Shown in pieces: positions 18,357 through 25,955 of a stretch of DNA of 64,000 bases. How positions within the stretch are numbered: position 1 is the stretch's first letter; each line of letters opens with the position of its first letter. The position numbers and the translations under genes are program-made. Below the pieces are notes generated by a model, which was not told the origin of the DNA, ran no database searches, and saw only the letters and a list, made by a program, of their open reading frames with translations. The stretch is from Nannocystis exedens (GTDB lineage Bacteria > Myxococcota_A > Polyangia > Nannocystales > Nannocystaceae). The stretch covers positions 9,368,001 to 9,432,000 of the forward strand of contig NZ_NETK01000001.1 in assembly GCF_002343915.1 (NCBI RefSeq), given 5' to 3'.

Positions 18357-20279
18357 TCAGACGGGGCTCGCGAGCGCCAGATCGACGGCGAACGCCGCCT
18401 CGCCGGCGTTCGTGAGCAGCAGCGGGATCCGCAGCCAGGCCTGCGAGGGGGCGCACACCTCCGGGTCGCCGCCGCACAGCACCGCGTCGACGCGCACGAG
18501 GAGCTCGCTGCGGACCTCCGATGTCGGGAGTTCGGCGACCTCGAGGTCGATCTCGACGAACATGTCGGATCGGTCCTGTCCCGAAAGCGTGATGCGGTCG
18601 GCGGTTGTGACCAGATCGGAGCGACGCGAGACCTCGAGCGCGAGCCGCTGCGGGGCGCCGTCGTTGAACTTCCAGCCCGCGGGGGCGACCAGGCGCAGGC
18701 GGCCGGTCGCGCGCCCGGGGGCGAGCGCGGGGGCCCGCTCGAGCACGAGGTCGAACCAGCGCGTGGCCGGGGCGGCAGCGAGCGGCGGCGGCGGCTCGTC
18801 GGTCGGAGCGGGCACCGGCGGCGCGCCGCGGACCTCGAGCTCGGCCTTGAAGCGGCCGTCGGCGGCGAGGCGGACCAGGCGGTGGTGGCCGGTGTCGGCG
18901 ACGAGCAGGTCGCCGTCCGGCAGGACCGCGAGGCCGCCTGGCTCGCGCAGCGATTCTCGATCTGTCCCGAGAGACAGCGTCGAGACGAGGCCGGCGCGGC
19001 GGTCGAGGCGGCGCAGGCGGTCGTTGAAGGTGTCGGCGACCACGAGGTCGCCATCTGCGGTGACGGCGACGGCGAGCGGGTGCTGCAGCCGCGCGGCGGC
19101 GAACGGGCCGTCCTCGGCGCCCCAGTCGAACAGGCCGGCGCCGACGAGGGTGCGGGTGTCGCCGGTCGCGAGGTCGAGCTCGCGGATCGCCGAGGTCTCG
19201 CTGTCGGCGATCCACACCCGGTCGCCGGCCCGCGCGAACCCGGACGGCTGGGCGAAGCAGGCCACCCGCGGCGGGCCGTCGACCAGCGCCTCGCGGCCGT
19301 CGCCGGCCAGCATCCCGATGGTCCAGCCGCCGCCCCCCGCCGGCGCGAGCACGCCGAGCTGGTGCGAGCCGGCCAGGCACACCAGGACGCGGTCCTCGAC
19401 GAGGACGAGGTCCCACGGCGAGCGCAGAGCGGTGGCGCGGGCCGGGGATGGGCTGGCGATCGGGACATGTCCCATGAAACCTGTCCCGGCGACCGTGTCC
19501 AAGCGGGCATGGGAGAGATCGGCGCGGGCGACGGTGTGGTTGCGGGCGTCGCAGATCCACAGCGCCCCGTCGTCGGCCCAGGCGAGGCCCTGCGGGTCGT
19601 CGAGGCGGGCGTCGGCGAACGGGCCGTCGCGGTGGCCGCGGCGGCCCGAGCCGATGCTGACGAGGACGTCTCCGGCGGGCGAGAGGACGAGGACGCGGTG
19701 GTGGCCGGCGTCGGCGACGGCGATCCGGCCGTCGCCGGCGACCGCGACCTTGCCGGGGAAGGCCAGCGGACGCGGCGGCGGCGGCTCGCCGCGCGGAATC
19801 GTCAGGGGCTCGCGGGCGAGGGTGCCGTGGGCCTCGCCCTCGGCCAAAAGCCCGCGGACGAGGGTGTCGAGGGCGGCAGGGTCGGGCTCGCCGGGGGCGA
19901 CGGCGGCGATCGTGCCGTCGGGGCGCAGGACCACGAGGGTGGGCCACGAGCGGATCGCGTAGCGCTCCCAGATCGCCAGGCCGTCGTCGACGACCACCGG
20001 GTGGGCGACGTCGTGGCGAGCGATCGCGTCGGCGACCCGCTCGGGGGCGGCCTCGGCGGGGAACTTGGCCGAGTGGACGCCGATCACGAGCACCGGCTTG
20101 CCGGCGTAGCGCCGCTCGAGGTCCCGCAGGACCGGCAGCACGTGCATGCAATTCACGCAGCAGGAGGTCCAGAAGTCGAGGACGACGACGTGACCGCGGA
20201 GCTCGCGGAGTCGCAGCGGGCGAGTGGTGCCGAGCCAGGCGCGGGCGGGCTCCAGCTCGGGGGCGCGGAGGCGTTCCAT
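18357..20279 (-). CDS. Thioredoxin-like / NHL-repeat protein (NHLRC2-like)
   Basis: The 640-residue protein begins with a thioredoxin-like domain whose active site is WTSCCVNC, followed by VIGVHSAKF and the cis-Pro region SWPTLVVLRPDG. From about residue 190 to 470 there are NHL repeats (DDPQGLAWADDGALWICDARN, ADGDLVVADTFNDRLRRLD, PDGDLLVADTGHHRLVRL). A C-terminal beta domain resembles the third domain of NHLRC2. No signal peptide is seen, so it is probably cytoplasmic; the target is unknown. TAGCGT lies exactly 6 nt before the ATG at 20279, suggesting a leaderless mRNA. It diverges from nadA. Confidence 0.9.
   Translation of the reverse strand: MERLRAPELEPARAWLGTTRPLRLRELRGHVVVLDFWTSCCVNCMHVLPVLRDLERRYAGKPVLVIGVHSAKFPAEAAPERVADAIARHDVAHPVVVDDGLAIWERYAIRSWPTLVVLRPDGTIAAVAPGEPDPAALDTLVRGLLAEGEAHGTLAREPLTIPRGEPPPPRPLAFPGKVAVAGDGRIAVADAGHHRVLVLSPAGDVLVSIGSGRRGHRDGPFADARLDDPQGLAWADDGALWICDARNHTVARADLSHARLDTVAGTGFMGHVPIASPSPARATALRSPWDLVLVEDRVLVCLAGSHQLGVLAPAGGGGWTIGMLAGDGREALVDGPPRVACFAQPSGFARAGDRVWIADSETSAIRELDLATGDTRTLVGAGLFDWGAEDGPFAAARLQHPLAVAVTADGDLVVADTFNDRLRRLDRRAGLVSTLSLGTDRESLREPGGLAVLPDGDLLVADTGHHRLVRLAADGRFKAELEVRGAPPVPAPTDEPPPPLAAAPATRWFDLVLERAPALAPGRATGRLRLVAPAGWKFNDGAPQRLALEVSRRSDLVTTADRITLSGQDRSDMFVEIDLEVAELPTSEVRSELLVRVDAVLCGGDPEVCAPSQAWLRIPLLLTNAGEAAFAVDLALASPV
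18561..18578. repeat. 14-bp unit in the thioredoxin-NHL gene
   Basis: CATG-TCGGATCGGT-CCTG. A near-match (TCTG-TCCCGAGAGA-CAGC) is at 18961-18978. Confidence 0.5.
19452..19511. repeat. Array of four joined 14-bp units inside a coding region
   Basis: GCTG, CATG, CCTG, CGTG and CATG are placed at exact 14-nt steps (60 bp) inside the thioredoxin-NHL gene. This is the longest run found within a gene. Confidence 0.75.
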
Positions 20280-20381
20280 GGCCGGACGCTAGCCGAGTCG
20301 CGCGGGCGTGCGAGGACCGATGCGCGTGAGGTGGCGTGACGTCCGAGGTGTCCCGATCGCAAACATGCGTGCGGGCGGCGG

Positions 20382-20410
20382 TTGAAACAGGGGGGTCCGG
20401 GCACTACGCT
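20382..20410 (+). promoter_or_regulatory. Promoter of nadA
   Basis: TTGAAA (20382-20387), a 17-bp spacer and TACGCT (20405-20410). The start codon is 9 nt after the -10, so the leader is about 2-3 nt or absent. Confidence 0.6.
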
Positions 20411-20419
20411 TTGCCCGCG

Positions 20420-21865
20420 ATGCAGCCGTTCCCCTCGCTCGTGCTCCGCGCCGGCGGCGCGGCCGCCCAGGGGGCCTTCGCGGAGGCCCAGGCGGCGTTC
20501 CTCGACCCCGATCCAGCCACGGTGCGGCGGCTGCGCGAGCTGCTGGAGGCCAGCGGCGCGGGGATCGTGGCCCACTTCTACATGGACGCGGAATTGCAGG
20601 GCGTGCTGTTCGCCTGCGACTGGCCGCACATCCACATCTCCGATTCGCTGGTGATGGCCGACCGGGCGCTGCAGATGGCCCGCGAGGGCGCGCGGGCGAT
20701 CGTGGTGCTCGGGGTCGACTTCATGTCCGAGAACGTCCGCGCGGTGCTCGACGCCGCCGGCTTCGAACATGTCCCGGTGTACCGGGTGGCCCAGGAGCCG
20801 ATCGGCTGCTCCCTCGCCGCGGCCGCCGAGGCCCCGGCCTACGCGGCCTACCTGCGCCGCGCGGCGCAGACGCCCGATTCGCTGCACGTCGTCTATATCA
20901 ACACCAGCCTGCGCACCAAGGCGTACGCGCAATCGCTGGTGCCGACGATCACCTGCACCTCGTCGAACGTGATCCAGACGGTCCTGCAGGCGTTCGCGCA
21001 GGTGCCCGAGGGCCACGTGTGGTTCGGCCCCGACACGTACATGGGCGAGAACCTGCGGGCGCTGCTGACGAGCCTGGCCGGGATGGACGACGCGGCCGTG
21101 CGCGCGCTCCACCCGGCCCACGACGCGGCCAGCATCCGCGCGCTGCTGCCCCGCTTCCATCACTTCGAGCAGGGCTCGTGCATCGTCCACCACATGTTCG
21201 GCGCCGAGGTGGTGCGCCGCGTCCAGGAGCACTACGCCGACGCGCACATCACCGCCCACCTCGAGGTGCCGGGCGAGATGTTCGCGCTGGCGCTGGAGGC
21301 CCAGCGCGCCGGGCACGGGGTGGTCGGCTCGACGTCGAACATCCTCGATTACATCACCGCGCAGGTGAAGCGTGTCGGAGCTGTCCCCGGGGACATGTCG
21401 CCGGTGCGCCTGCAATTCGTGCTCGGGACCGAGGCCGGGATGGTGACGGCGATCGTCCACCAGCTCCGGGCGCTGCTGCAGTCGCTGCCGCGCCCGGTCG
21501 AGGTCGAGATCGTGTTCCCGGTGGCCGACGCGGCGGTGGTCGCGACCGGCGACGTCCACCTGCCGCTGGTGCCCGGCGTGGCCGGCGGCGAGGGCTGCTC
21601 GACCGCGGGCGGCTGCGCGACCTGCCCGTTCATGAAGATGAACTCGCTCGACGCGCTGCTCGAGGTGCTGGCCCGCGCGCCCGAGGCCGGTGACAAGCTG
21701 ATCGCGTTCGCGCCGCGCAAATACGTCGAGAAGATCGGCGAGCAGACGATCGCGCAGCTCGGCGAGCTGCCGATCCGCCACATGCGCGAGTTCTCCCGCA
21801 CCAAGCAATTGCCGGCGGCGCTGGTCGAAGACATCCGCTCGCGCGGGCTGTCGGCGGCGTCGTAG
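20420..21865 (+). CDS. nadA: Quinolinate synthase
   Basis: It condenses iminoaspartate with dihydroxyacetone phosphate to quinolinate in NAD synthesis, using a [4Fe-4S] cluster. Visible family features are GAGIVAHFYMDAELQG, HIHISDSLVMADRAL, VVLGVDFMSENVRAVL, YINTSLRTKA with TCTSSN (first cluster Cys), TAHLEVPGEM, and CPFMKMNSL near the C-terminus (last cluster Cys). At 481 residues it is longer than the usual 300-350 residue bacterial enzyme because of insertions, including a Cys-rich EGCSTAGGCATCPF segment. It is transcribed alone from the promoter at 20382; no nadB or nadC is nearby. A 14-bp unit at 21380 encodes AVPGDMS. Confidence 0.92.
   Translation: MQPFPSLVLRAGGAAAQGAFAEAQAAFLDPDPATVRRLRELLEASGAGIVAHFYMDAELQGVLFACDWPHIHISDSLVMADRALQMAREGARAIVVLGVDFMSENVRAVLDAAGFEHVPVYRVAQEPIGCSLAAAAEAPAYAAYLRRAAQTPDSLHVVYINTSLRTKAYAQSLVPTITCTSSNVIQTVLQAFAQVPEGHVWFGPDTYMGENLRALLTSLAGMDDAAVRALHPAHDAASIRALLPRFHHFEQGSCIVHHMFGAEVVRRVQEHYADAHITAHLEVPGEMFALALEAQRAGHGVVGSTSNILDYITAQVKRVGAVPGDMSPVRLQFVLGTEAGMVTAIVHQLRALLQSLPRPVEVEIVFPVADAAVVATGDVHLPLVPGVAGGEGCSTAGGCATCPFMKMNSLDALLEVLARAPEAGDKLIAFAPRKYVEKIGEQTIAQLGELPIRHMREFSRTKQLPAALVEDIRSRGLSAAS
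21380..21397. repeat. 14-bp unit inside nadA
   Basis: GCTG-TCCCCGGGGA-CATG; the ten-base centre is fully self-complementary. Confidence 0.65.
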
Positions 21866-21920
21866 CAGCGCTCGGTGCGGATCGACGAGCCCGCGAGCTC
21901 CGCGGCCCTGTCCGGCTGCC

Positions 21921-23156
21921 TCACCAGCCGAGGTGCTCGCCCAGCGCGTTCACCAAATTCTGGCCCATGGCCTCGTGCGTGGCGACGCTCGGGTGACCGT
22001 CGCAGCCCCAGCCGTTCGGCTCGGCGTTGATGTCGGCGAACGCGACGTCCATGTCGCCCGCCTGGTGGCGCTGGTCGACGGCGCTCTGCAGGTAACCGGC
22101 GACCATGATCGCCTCGTCGCCCCACAAGAGCGGCGCGACCGGGAGGATGAAGGCGTCGGGGTAGACGGCGCGCAGGTGGGTCAGGAACGCGACGTAGGCG
22201 GGGACGAACACGTCCTCGGCCGGGTCCTTGTCGGTGCTGAAGTCGTTGGTGCCGAGGTTGATGACGACGACGTCGGGCTGCCAGCGCGCGTGGTCCCAGG
22301 CGGTGCCGCCGTCGCCGGCGATCGTGCGGTCGTAGATCTGCGGCATCGGCTCGAACACGTCGTCGCCGTAGTTGTTGACCATGCCCTTGCCCGACCAGGC
22401 GATCGTGTGCAGCTCGGCGCCGACGGCCCGCGCCGCGACGGCGCCGTAGGTGAGGTAGTGATTCTCGGTCTCGGCCGAGAAGCCGCAGGGGGAGACGCCC
22501 TCGTTGCCGTAGCCGCAGGAGATCGAGTCGCCGATGACCTGGATCCGCCGCGTCACCGGCGGGGGCGACAGCAGCTCGCCGGTGATGTCGAAGCCGAGGA
22601 CGGTGGTGACGCCGAACGAGCCCTCGGTGCGGCGGTAGAGCTCGACGGTGTGCTCGCCGGGCGCGAGGCCGGTGGCGAGCGGGTAGGTCTGCGCGCCGGG
22701 TTGAGTCGCGAGCGGCGGCTGCACGACGCCGTCGACGACGACGGTGAAGTACCGGCCGGCGTCGTCGAGGCTGACGTGCAGGTCGGTGCCGGCGAACCGG
22801 ACGACGGCGCCGACGCCCGACCAACTCATGCGAATCGCGGACGGATCGCTGTCGTCGTGGCGGCCGACGTAGTGGACGCCGGGGGGCTCGACGGGCTCGC
22901 CGGTGGCGCTGTCGTCGGTCGTGCCGGTGGTCGTCGGATCGACGGGGCCCGTGGTGGTGGTGGTGGACGTCGGGGGCGCGACCGTGCCGGTGCCGGGCTC
23001 GTCGACGCTGGTGCTGACGGGGTCGGTCGAGGCCGTCGTGCTCGTGTTCGCCTCCGAGGTCGAGGTCGTCGAGGTGCCGGTCGAGGCGTCGGTGTCGCCG
23101 GGGGCGCCGCCGTTGCAGGCGAGCAGCAGCAGCAAGGAGATCGAGAGCGTCCGCAT
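21921..23156 (-). CDS. CE2-type SGNH/GDSL esterase lipoprotein
   Basis: The 411-residue protein has a lipobox (SISLLLLLAC), a Thr/Ser-rich linker to about residue 90, a jelly-roll-like domain (VHYVGRHDD to ITGELL), and then an SGNH hydrolase domain. Its catalytic blocks are QVIGDSISCGYGNE, INLGTNDFS and GWGCDGHPS (Ser, Asn, and the Asp-His pair). The two-domain order matches carbohydrate esterase family 2, which deacetylates xylan or mannan. It is probably a surface enzyme for polysaccharide breakdown. AGACTC-type -10 (TAGACT) lies 9 nt before the ATG. Confidence 0.88.
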   Translation of the reverse strand: MRTLSISLLLLLACNGGAPGDTDASTGTSTTSTSEANTSTTASTDPVSTSVDEPGTGTVAPPTSTTTTTGPVDPTTTGTTDDSATGEPVEPPGVHYVGRHDDSDPSAIRMSWSGVGAVVRFAGTDLHVSLDDAGRYFTVVVDGVVQPPLATQPGAQTYPLATGLAPGEHTVELYRRTEGSFGVTTVLGFDITGELLSPPPVTRRIQVIGDSISCGYGNEGVSPCGFSAETENHYLTYGAVAARAVGAELHTIAWSGKGMVNNYGDDVFEPMPQIYDRTIAGDGGTAWDHARWQPDVVVINLGTNDFSTDKDPAEDVFVPAYVAFLTHLRAVYPDAFILPVAPLLWGDEAIMVAGYLQSAVDQRHQAGDMDVAFADINAEPNGWGCDGHPSVATHEAMGQNLVNALGEHLGW

Positions 23157-23390
23157 GGCGCCGCGAGTCTATCAGCGGCTCGCGGGCCCATCGCGGCGCG
23201 CGCTCGCGCGGACCTTCGCGGCTGCGGACCGGCGCTCACCGATGTCGTCGCCGGGCCCATGACCACCTGACCCGAAGTACAGGCGGGTGCCGCGGGCGTC
23301 GTCGGCCCCGAGTGGCCCGCCGGCGAGACGCAATCGCGTCGCATGGCTCAAAGGACACCCGGCGCGAAGCGGAGCGGGGGGCGCGATGTT

Positions 23391-24308
23391 TCAGAAGATC
23401 TCGGCGATCAGGCAGCGCAGGCTGCCGCCGGCTTTTTCGAATTCGTCGACCTCGACCGGGCGCAGGCGGAAGTCCCAGCGCTCCAGCGCCTCGCGCGAGG
23501 CCGGGCGCAGGGCGCGGTAGGCGGTGGCGCTGAGCAGCAGGTCGTGCTCCGAGACGGCGATGCAGTTGGCGGCGAACGCCTGCTTCTCGGCGTCGTCGAG
23601 CTCGAGGGTGCGGCCGGGGTAGGCGCGGGCGAGCGCGGCCGGGACCTCGGGGTCGGCGAACGAGCCCGGGTGGAGCAGGCAGGCCCGCCCCGCCAGCACG
23701 GCGAGGACCACGTTGGTGTGGTACTCGCTCGGCTGCAGGGCGAAGCGGAAGGTCAGGCGCAGGCCGAACGCGGTGTGCATGGCGGCGCACCCGAGCTCGT
23801 CGGCGCGCTGGCTGAGGCCGCACAGACCGAGGCCGCGCCGGCGGTCGATGACGAGCGGGCCGGTCAGCTCGGAGATGCCTGGCTTCTGCGACAGGTCCGT
23901 GAGGGCATGTCCGAAGGTCCAGGTGAAGAGGTCGCGCACGTCGTCGCGGGCGGCCTCGGCGCGGCGGACCGGGTGGCGCATCGAGCCGACGATCAGGCGG
24001 TCGGGGATGGTGGCGAAGGCGTTGTTGACGAACACGGCGTCGTCGAGGCCGTCGCGGCCGGGGACGACGAGGACGGGCAGGCCGCAGTCGCCGAGGGCCC
24101 GCACGAGGCCGTGGTGCTGGGCGAAGGCGCGTTCGACGTCGATCTCGCCCGTCTTCATGTAGAGGTTGTCGCTCGCCTCGGGGCTGATCCGGAAGCCGAT
24201 CGGGCTGACGACCAGGGCGGCCGACATGGTCGGCTTGCCCCACGCGCCGCGGGCCTCGATCTGCTCGGAGAGGGCGGCCAGGAAGTCCGCCGGACTGGTG
24301 ACGATCAT
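23391..24308 (-). CDS. Amidinotransferase-fold hydrolase (CtlX/arginine deiminase-related)
   Basis: The 305-residue protein has the family start AALVVSPIGFRISPEASDN, an acidic pair with VFVNNAFATI, a catalytic His in QPSEYHTNVV, and a C-terminal nucleophile Cys in AGGSLRCLIAEIF. These fit the guanidino-group modifying (pentein) superfamily, probably an arginine, citrulline or dimethylarginine hydrolase; the substrate is not decided by the sequence. It is cytoplasmic, with no signal. TAGCAT lies 9 nt upstream of the ATG at 24308. A four-arm array of 14-bp units is inside the gene. Confidence 0.85.
   Translation of the reverse strand: MIVTSPADFLAALSEQIEARGAWGKPTMSAALVVSPIGFRISPEASDNLYMKTGEIDVERAFAQHHGLVRALGDCGLPVLVVPGRDGLDDAVFVNNAFATIPDRLIVGSMRHPVRRAEAARDDVRDLFTWTFGHALTDLSQKPGISELTGPLVIDRRRGLGLCGLSQRADELGCAAMHTAFGLRLTFRFALQPSEYHTNVVLAVLAGRACLLHPGSFADPEVPAALARAYPGRTLELDDAEKQAFAANCIAVSEHDLLLSATAYRALRPASREALERWDFRLRPVEVDEFEKAGGSLRCLIAEIF
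23878..23923. repeat. Three joined 14-bp units in the amidinotransferase-like gene
   Basis: CCTG, CAGG, CATG and CAGG at exact 14-nt steps. Confidence 0.7.
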
Positions 24309-24350
24309 CGGCCGCGCATGCTACCACCCGGGGCCGGGCATCCAGCGGGC

Positions 24351-25361
24351 TCAGCCGGGCGAGACGCTCAGGAGCCACTCGTACCGCGGGGCGTCGCAGT
24401 CGCCCGGGACGTCGGCTCGCGCGAGGGAGAGGTCGCCGTAGAGGTCGTCACCCTCGGGCGTGCCGAACGCGAACAGCGGGATCGTGGCGCCAGGATCGAC
24501 GGGCGGGCTCTCGATCTCGGCGTTCCACAGCGCGGCGATGAAGCGCAGCCGGCGGGCGCCGGGCGGCTCGCGGCAGCAGTCGCCGGCGCACGGGCACGTG
24601 ATCGCGCCCGGGCCGTGGGGCGCGCCGGTGAGCGCGAACGGGCCGACCGGGTCGGTGTGCGGCACGGCGCCGGTGAATCGGTACATGAACTTCGGGACAG
24701 GCTCGGGCTGGCCGCGGCGGAGGCCGACCACGGCCAGCCCGCCGACGGCGCACTGCTCGGGATCGGCGCCCGGGCGGCTCCACTCGACGCCCAGCTGCAG
24801 GCAGTCGCCGGCGCCGAGCTGCGGCGGCAGGCCGACCAGGCCGTCGGGCAGCGCGAGCGCGAGGGTGAGCGTGGCGGCGGGGTCGCAGGCGCCGCAGGTC
24901 GCGTCCGCGCACACCGAGGCCTCGAGGTGATCGACCTCGGCGGCGATCACCTGCAGGCCGGCAAATTGTTCGGCGGCGCCGCACTCGCGCGCGCCGAGGT
25001 CGGTGGCGAGCCCCTGCTCGACGCGCACGAGCGTGACGTCGACGCCCTCGGGAGCGTAGGGGCAGTGGCCGAAGTCGGGCTCGCCGGTGCCGGTGTCCGC
25101 GGCCCCGGTGCTGTCCGAAGGGCCCTGTCCCGTGGTGGAATTCTCGCTCGTGGCGGTGCTGGTGGGCTCGCTGCCGGTGCTGGTGGTCGGGAGCACGCCG
25201 GCGCTATCGCCCGGAGCGGAGGCGCCCGTGGTGTCGCTGTCGCCCGGCGCACCCGAGCCGTCGTCCTGCTCGGGATCGTCGGGTTTGGGGCAGGCGGCGA
25301 GCACGGACGCGAGCGCGGCCAGGGGAAGGAGGTTGCGGGGGGTCGGGAGCGCGAGGGGCAT
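24351..25361 (-). CDS. Thr-rich-linker lipoprotein of unknown function
   Basis: The 336-residue protein has a lipobox (LAALASVLAAC) and a 65-residue Asp/Gly/Ser/Thr linker. The Cys-rich globular part includes CADATCGACDP and TCPCAGDCCREPPGARRL. I know no domain for it. Placement at the outer membrane or surface follows from the signal. The ATG at 25361 (MPLALPTP) is chosen since the hydrophobic stretch follows; an upstream in-frame ATG would add an implausible Arg/His lead. Two 14-bp units are inside. Confidence 0.75.
   Translation of the reverse strand: MPLALPTPRNLLPLAALASVLAACPKPDDPEQDDGSGAPGDSDTTGASAPGDSAGVLPTTSTGSEPTSTATSENSTTGQGPSDSTGAADTGTGEPDFGHCPYAPEGVDVTLVRVEQGLATDLGARECGAAEQFAGLQVIAAEVDHLEASVCADATCGACDPAATLTLALALPDGLVGLPPQLGAGDCLQLGVEWSRPGADPEQCAVGGLAVVGLRRGQPEPVPKFMYRFTGAVPHTDPVGPFALTGAPHGPGAITCPCAGDCCREPPGARRLRFIAALWNAEIESPPVDPGATIPLFAFGTPEGDDLYGDLSLARADVPGDCDAPRYEWLLSVSPG
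24684..24701. repeat. 14-bp unit in a lipoprotein gene
   Basis: CATG-AACTTCGGGA-CAGG. Confidence 0.5.
25110..25127. repeat. 14-bp unit in a lipoprotein linker
   Basis: GCTG-TCCGAAGGGC-CCTG, inside the Thr-rich linker. Confidence 0.5.
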
Positions 25362-25955
25362 GCGCGAAAGTCTCGGGTTCGCGCACGATCTGTGGCAGGA
25401 CACGCGGATCTGCGCGCTCGCGGCGAGCGCGTGCGGCGGCGCGCGGGTCAAGACTCGCTCCGCGGGGGCTCGATCGCCTCCGGCCGAGCGTCTCGGCCTG
25501 CCGGCCCCGCGGGGTGCCGGCGAGCAGGGTGTTCGGGTCGACGCGGCGCAGTCCGCCGGTCGCGATGCAGGGCTCGGCTTGGGCGCCGGCCGTCGACGGG
25601 ACGGTCAGCATCGGCTCGAGCTCGACGATCGCAAGCTCGACTCGAGGGCCGGGCACCTGTGGTTCGAGTCGCCGCAAACCCGCGGTGAGCGAGTCCGGCG
25701 CGACGAATCGCCGGTGTCATGATTGTCCTCGTGCCCACAATCGTTCCGCCTATTGTCGACGCAATCGGACAATGGCTCGAGAGACACTCCCTCGGTTTCG
25801 TCGATCGATCGCGGGTTCGCGCGGCTCGGGTCGGGCCGGACGGCGAGCCGGGGGAGCGCCCGTGAATGGCGGCAGCGACGTGAGCTTGTCGCGGCCGTGA
25901 CAATTCGCCGCGCAGGCTCGTGGTATGCACGCCCGACTTCGGAGAGCCAAGACTT
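25362..25955. other. Divergent intergenic region of about 590 bp
   Basis: No convincing coding frame was found. The right end carries the palindrome and promoter candidate for the 5'-nucleotidase gene. The stretch 25700-25800 is noticeably less GC-rich than its surroundings (CAATCGTTCCGCCTATTGTC), as expected for promoter DNA. Confidence 0.45.
25886..25926 (+). promoter_or_regulatory. Candidate promoter and operator of the 5'-nucleotidase gene
   Basis: The palindrome TTGTC-N8-GACAA (25886-25903) overlaps a -35-like TGACAA (25898-25903), which is 17 bp from TGGTAT (25921-25926). A regulator could sit on the palindrome and block the -35. This is a sequence-based guess. Confidence 0.4.

Noticed and set aside
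25655..25700. tRNA-like T-loop (GGTTCGAGTCGCC)
   Set aside because: The flanking bases do not form a T stem, and no acceptor or anticodon arm can be drawn around it.
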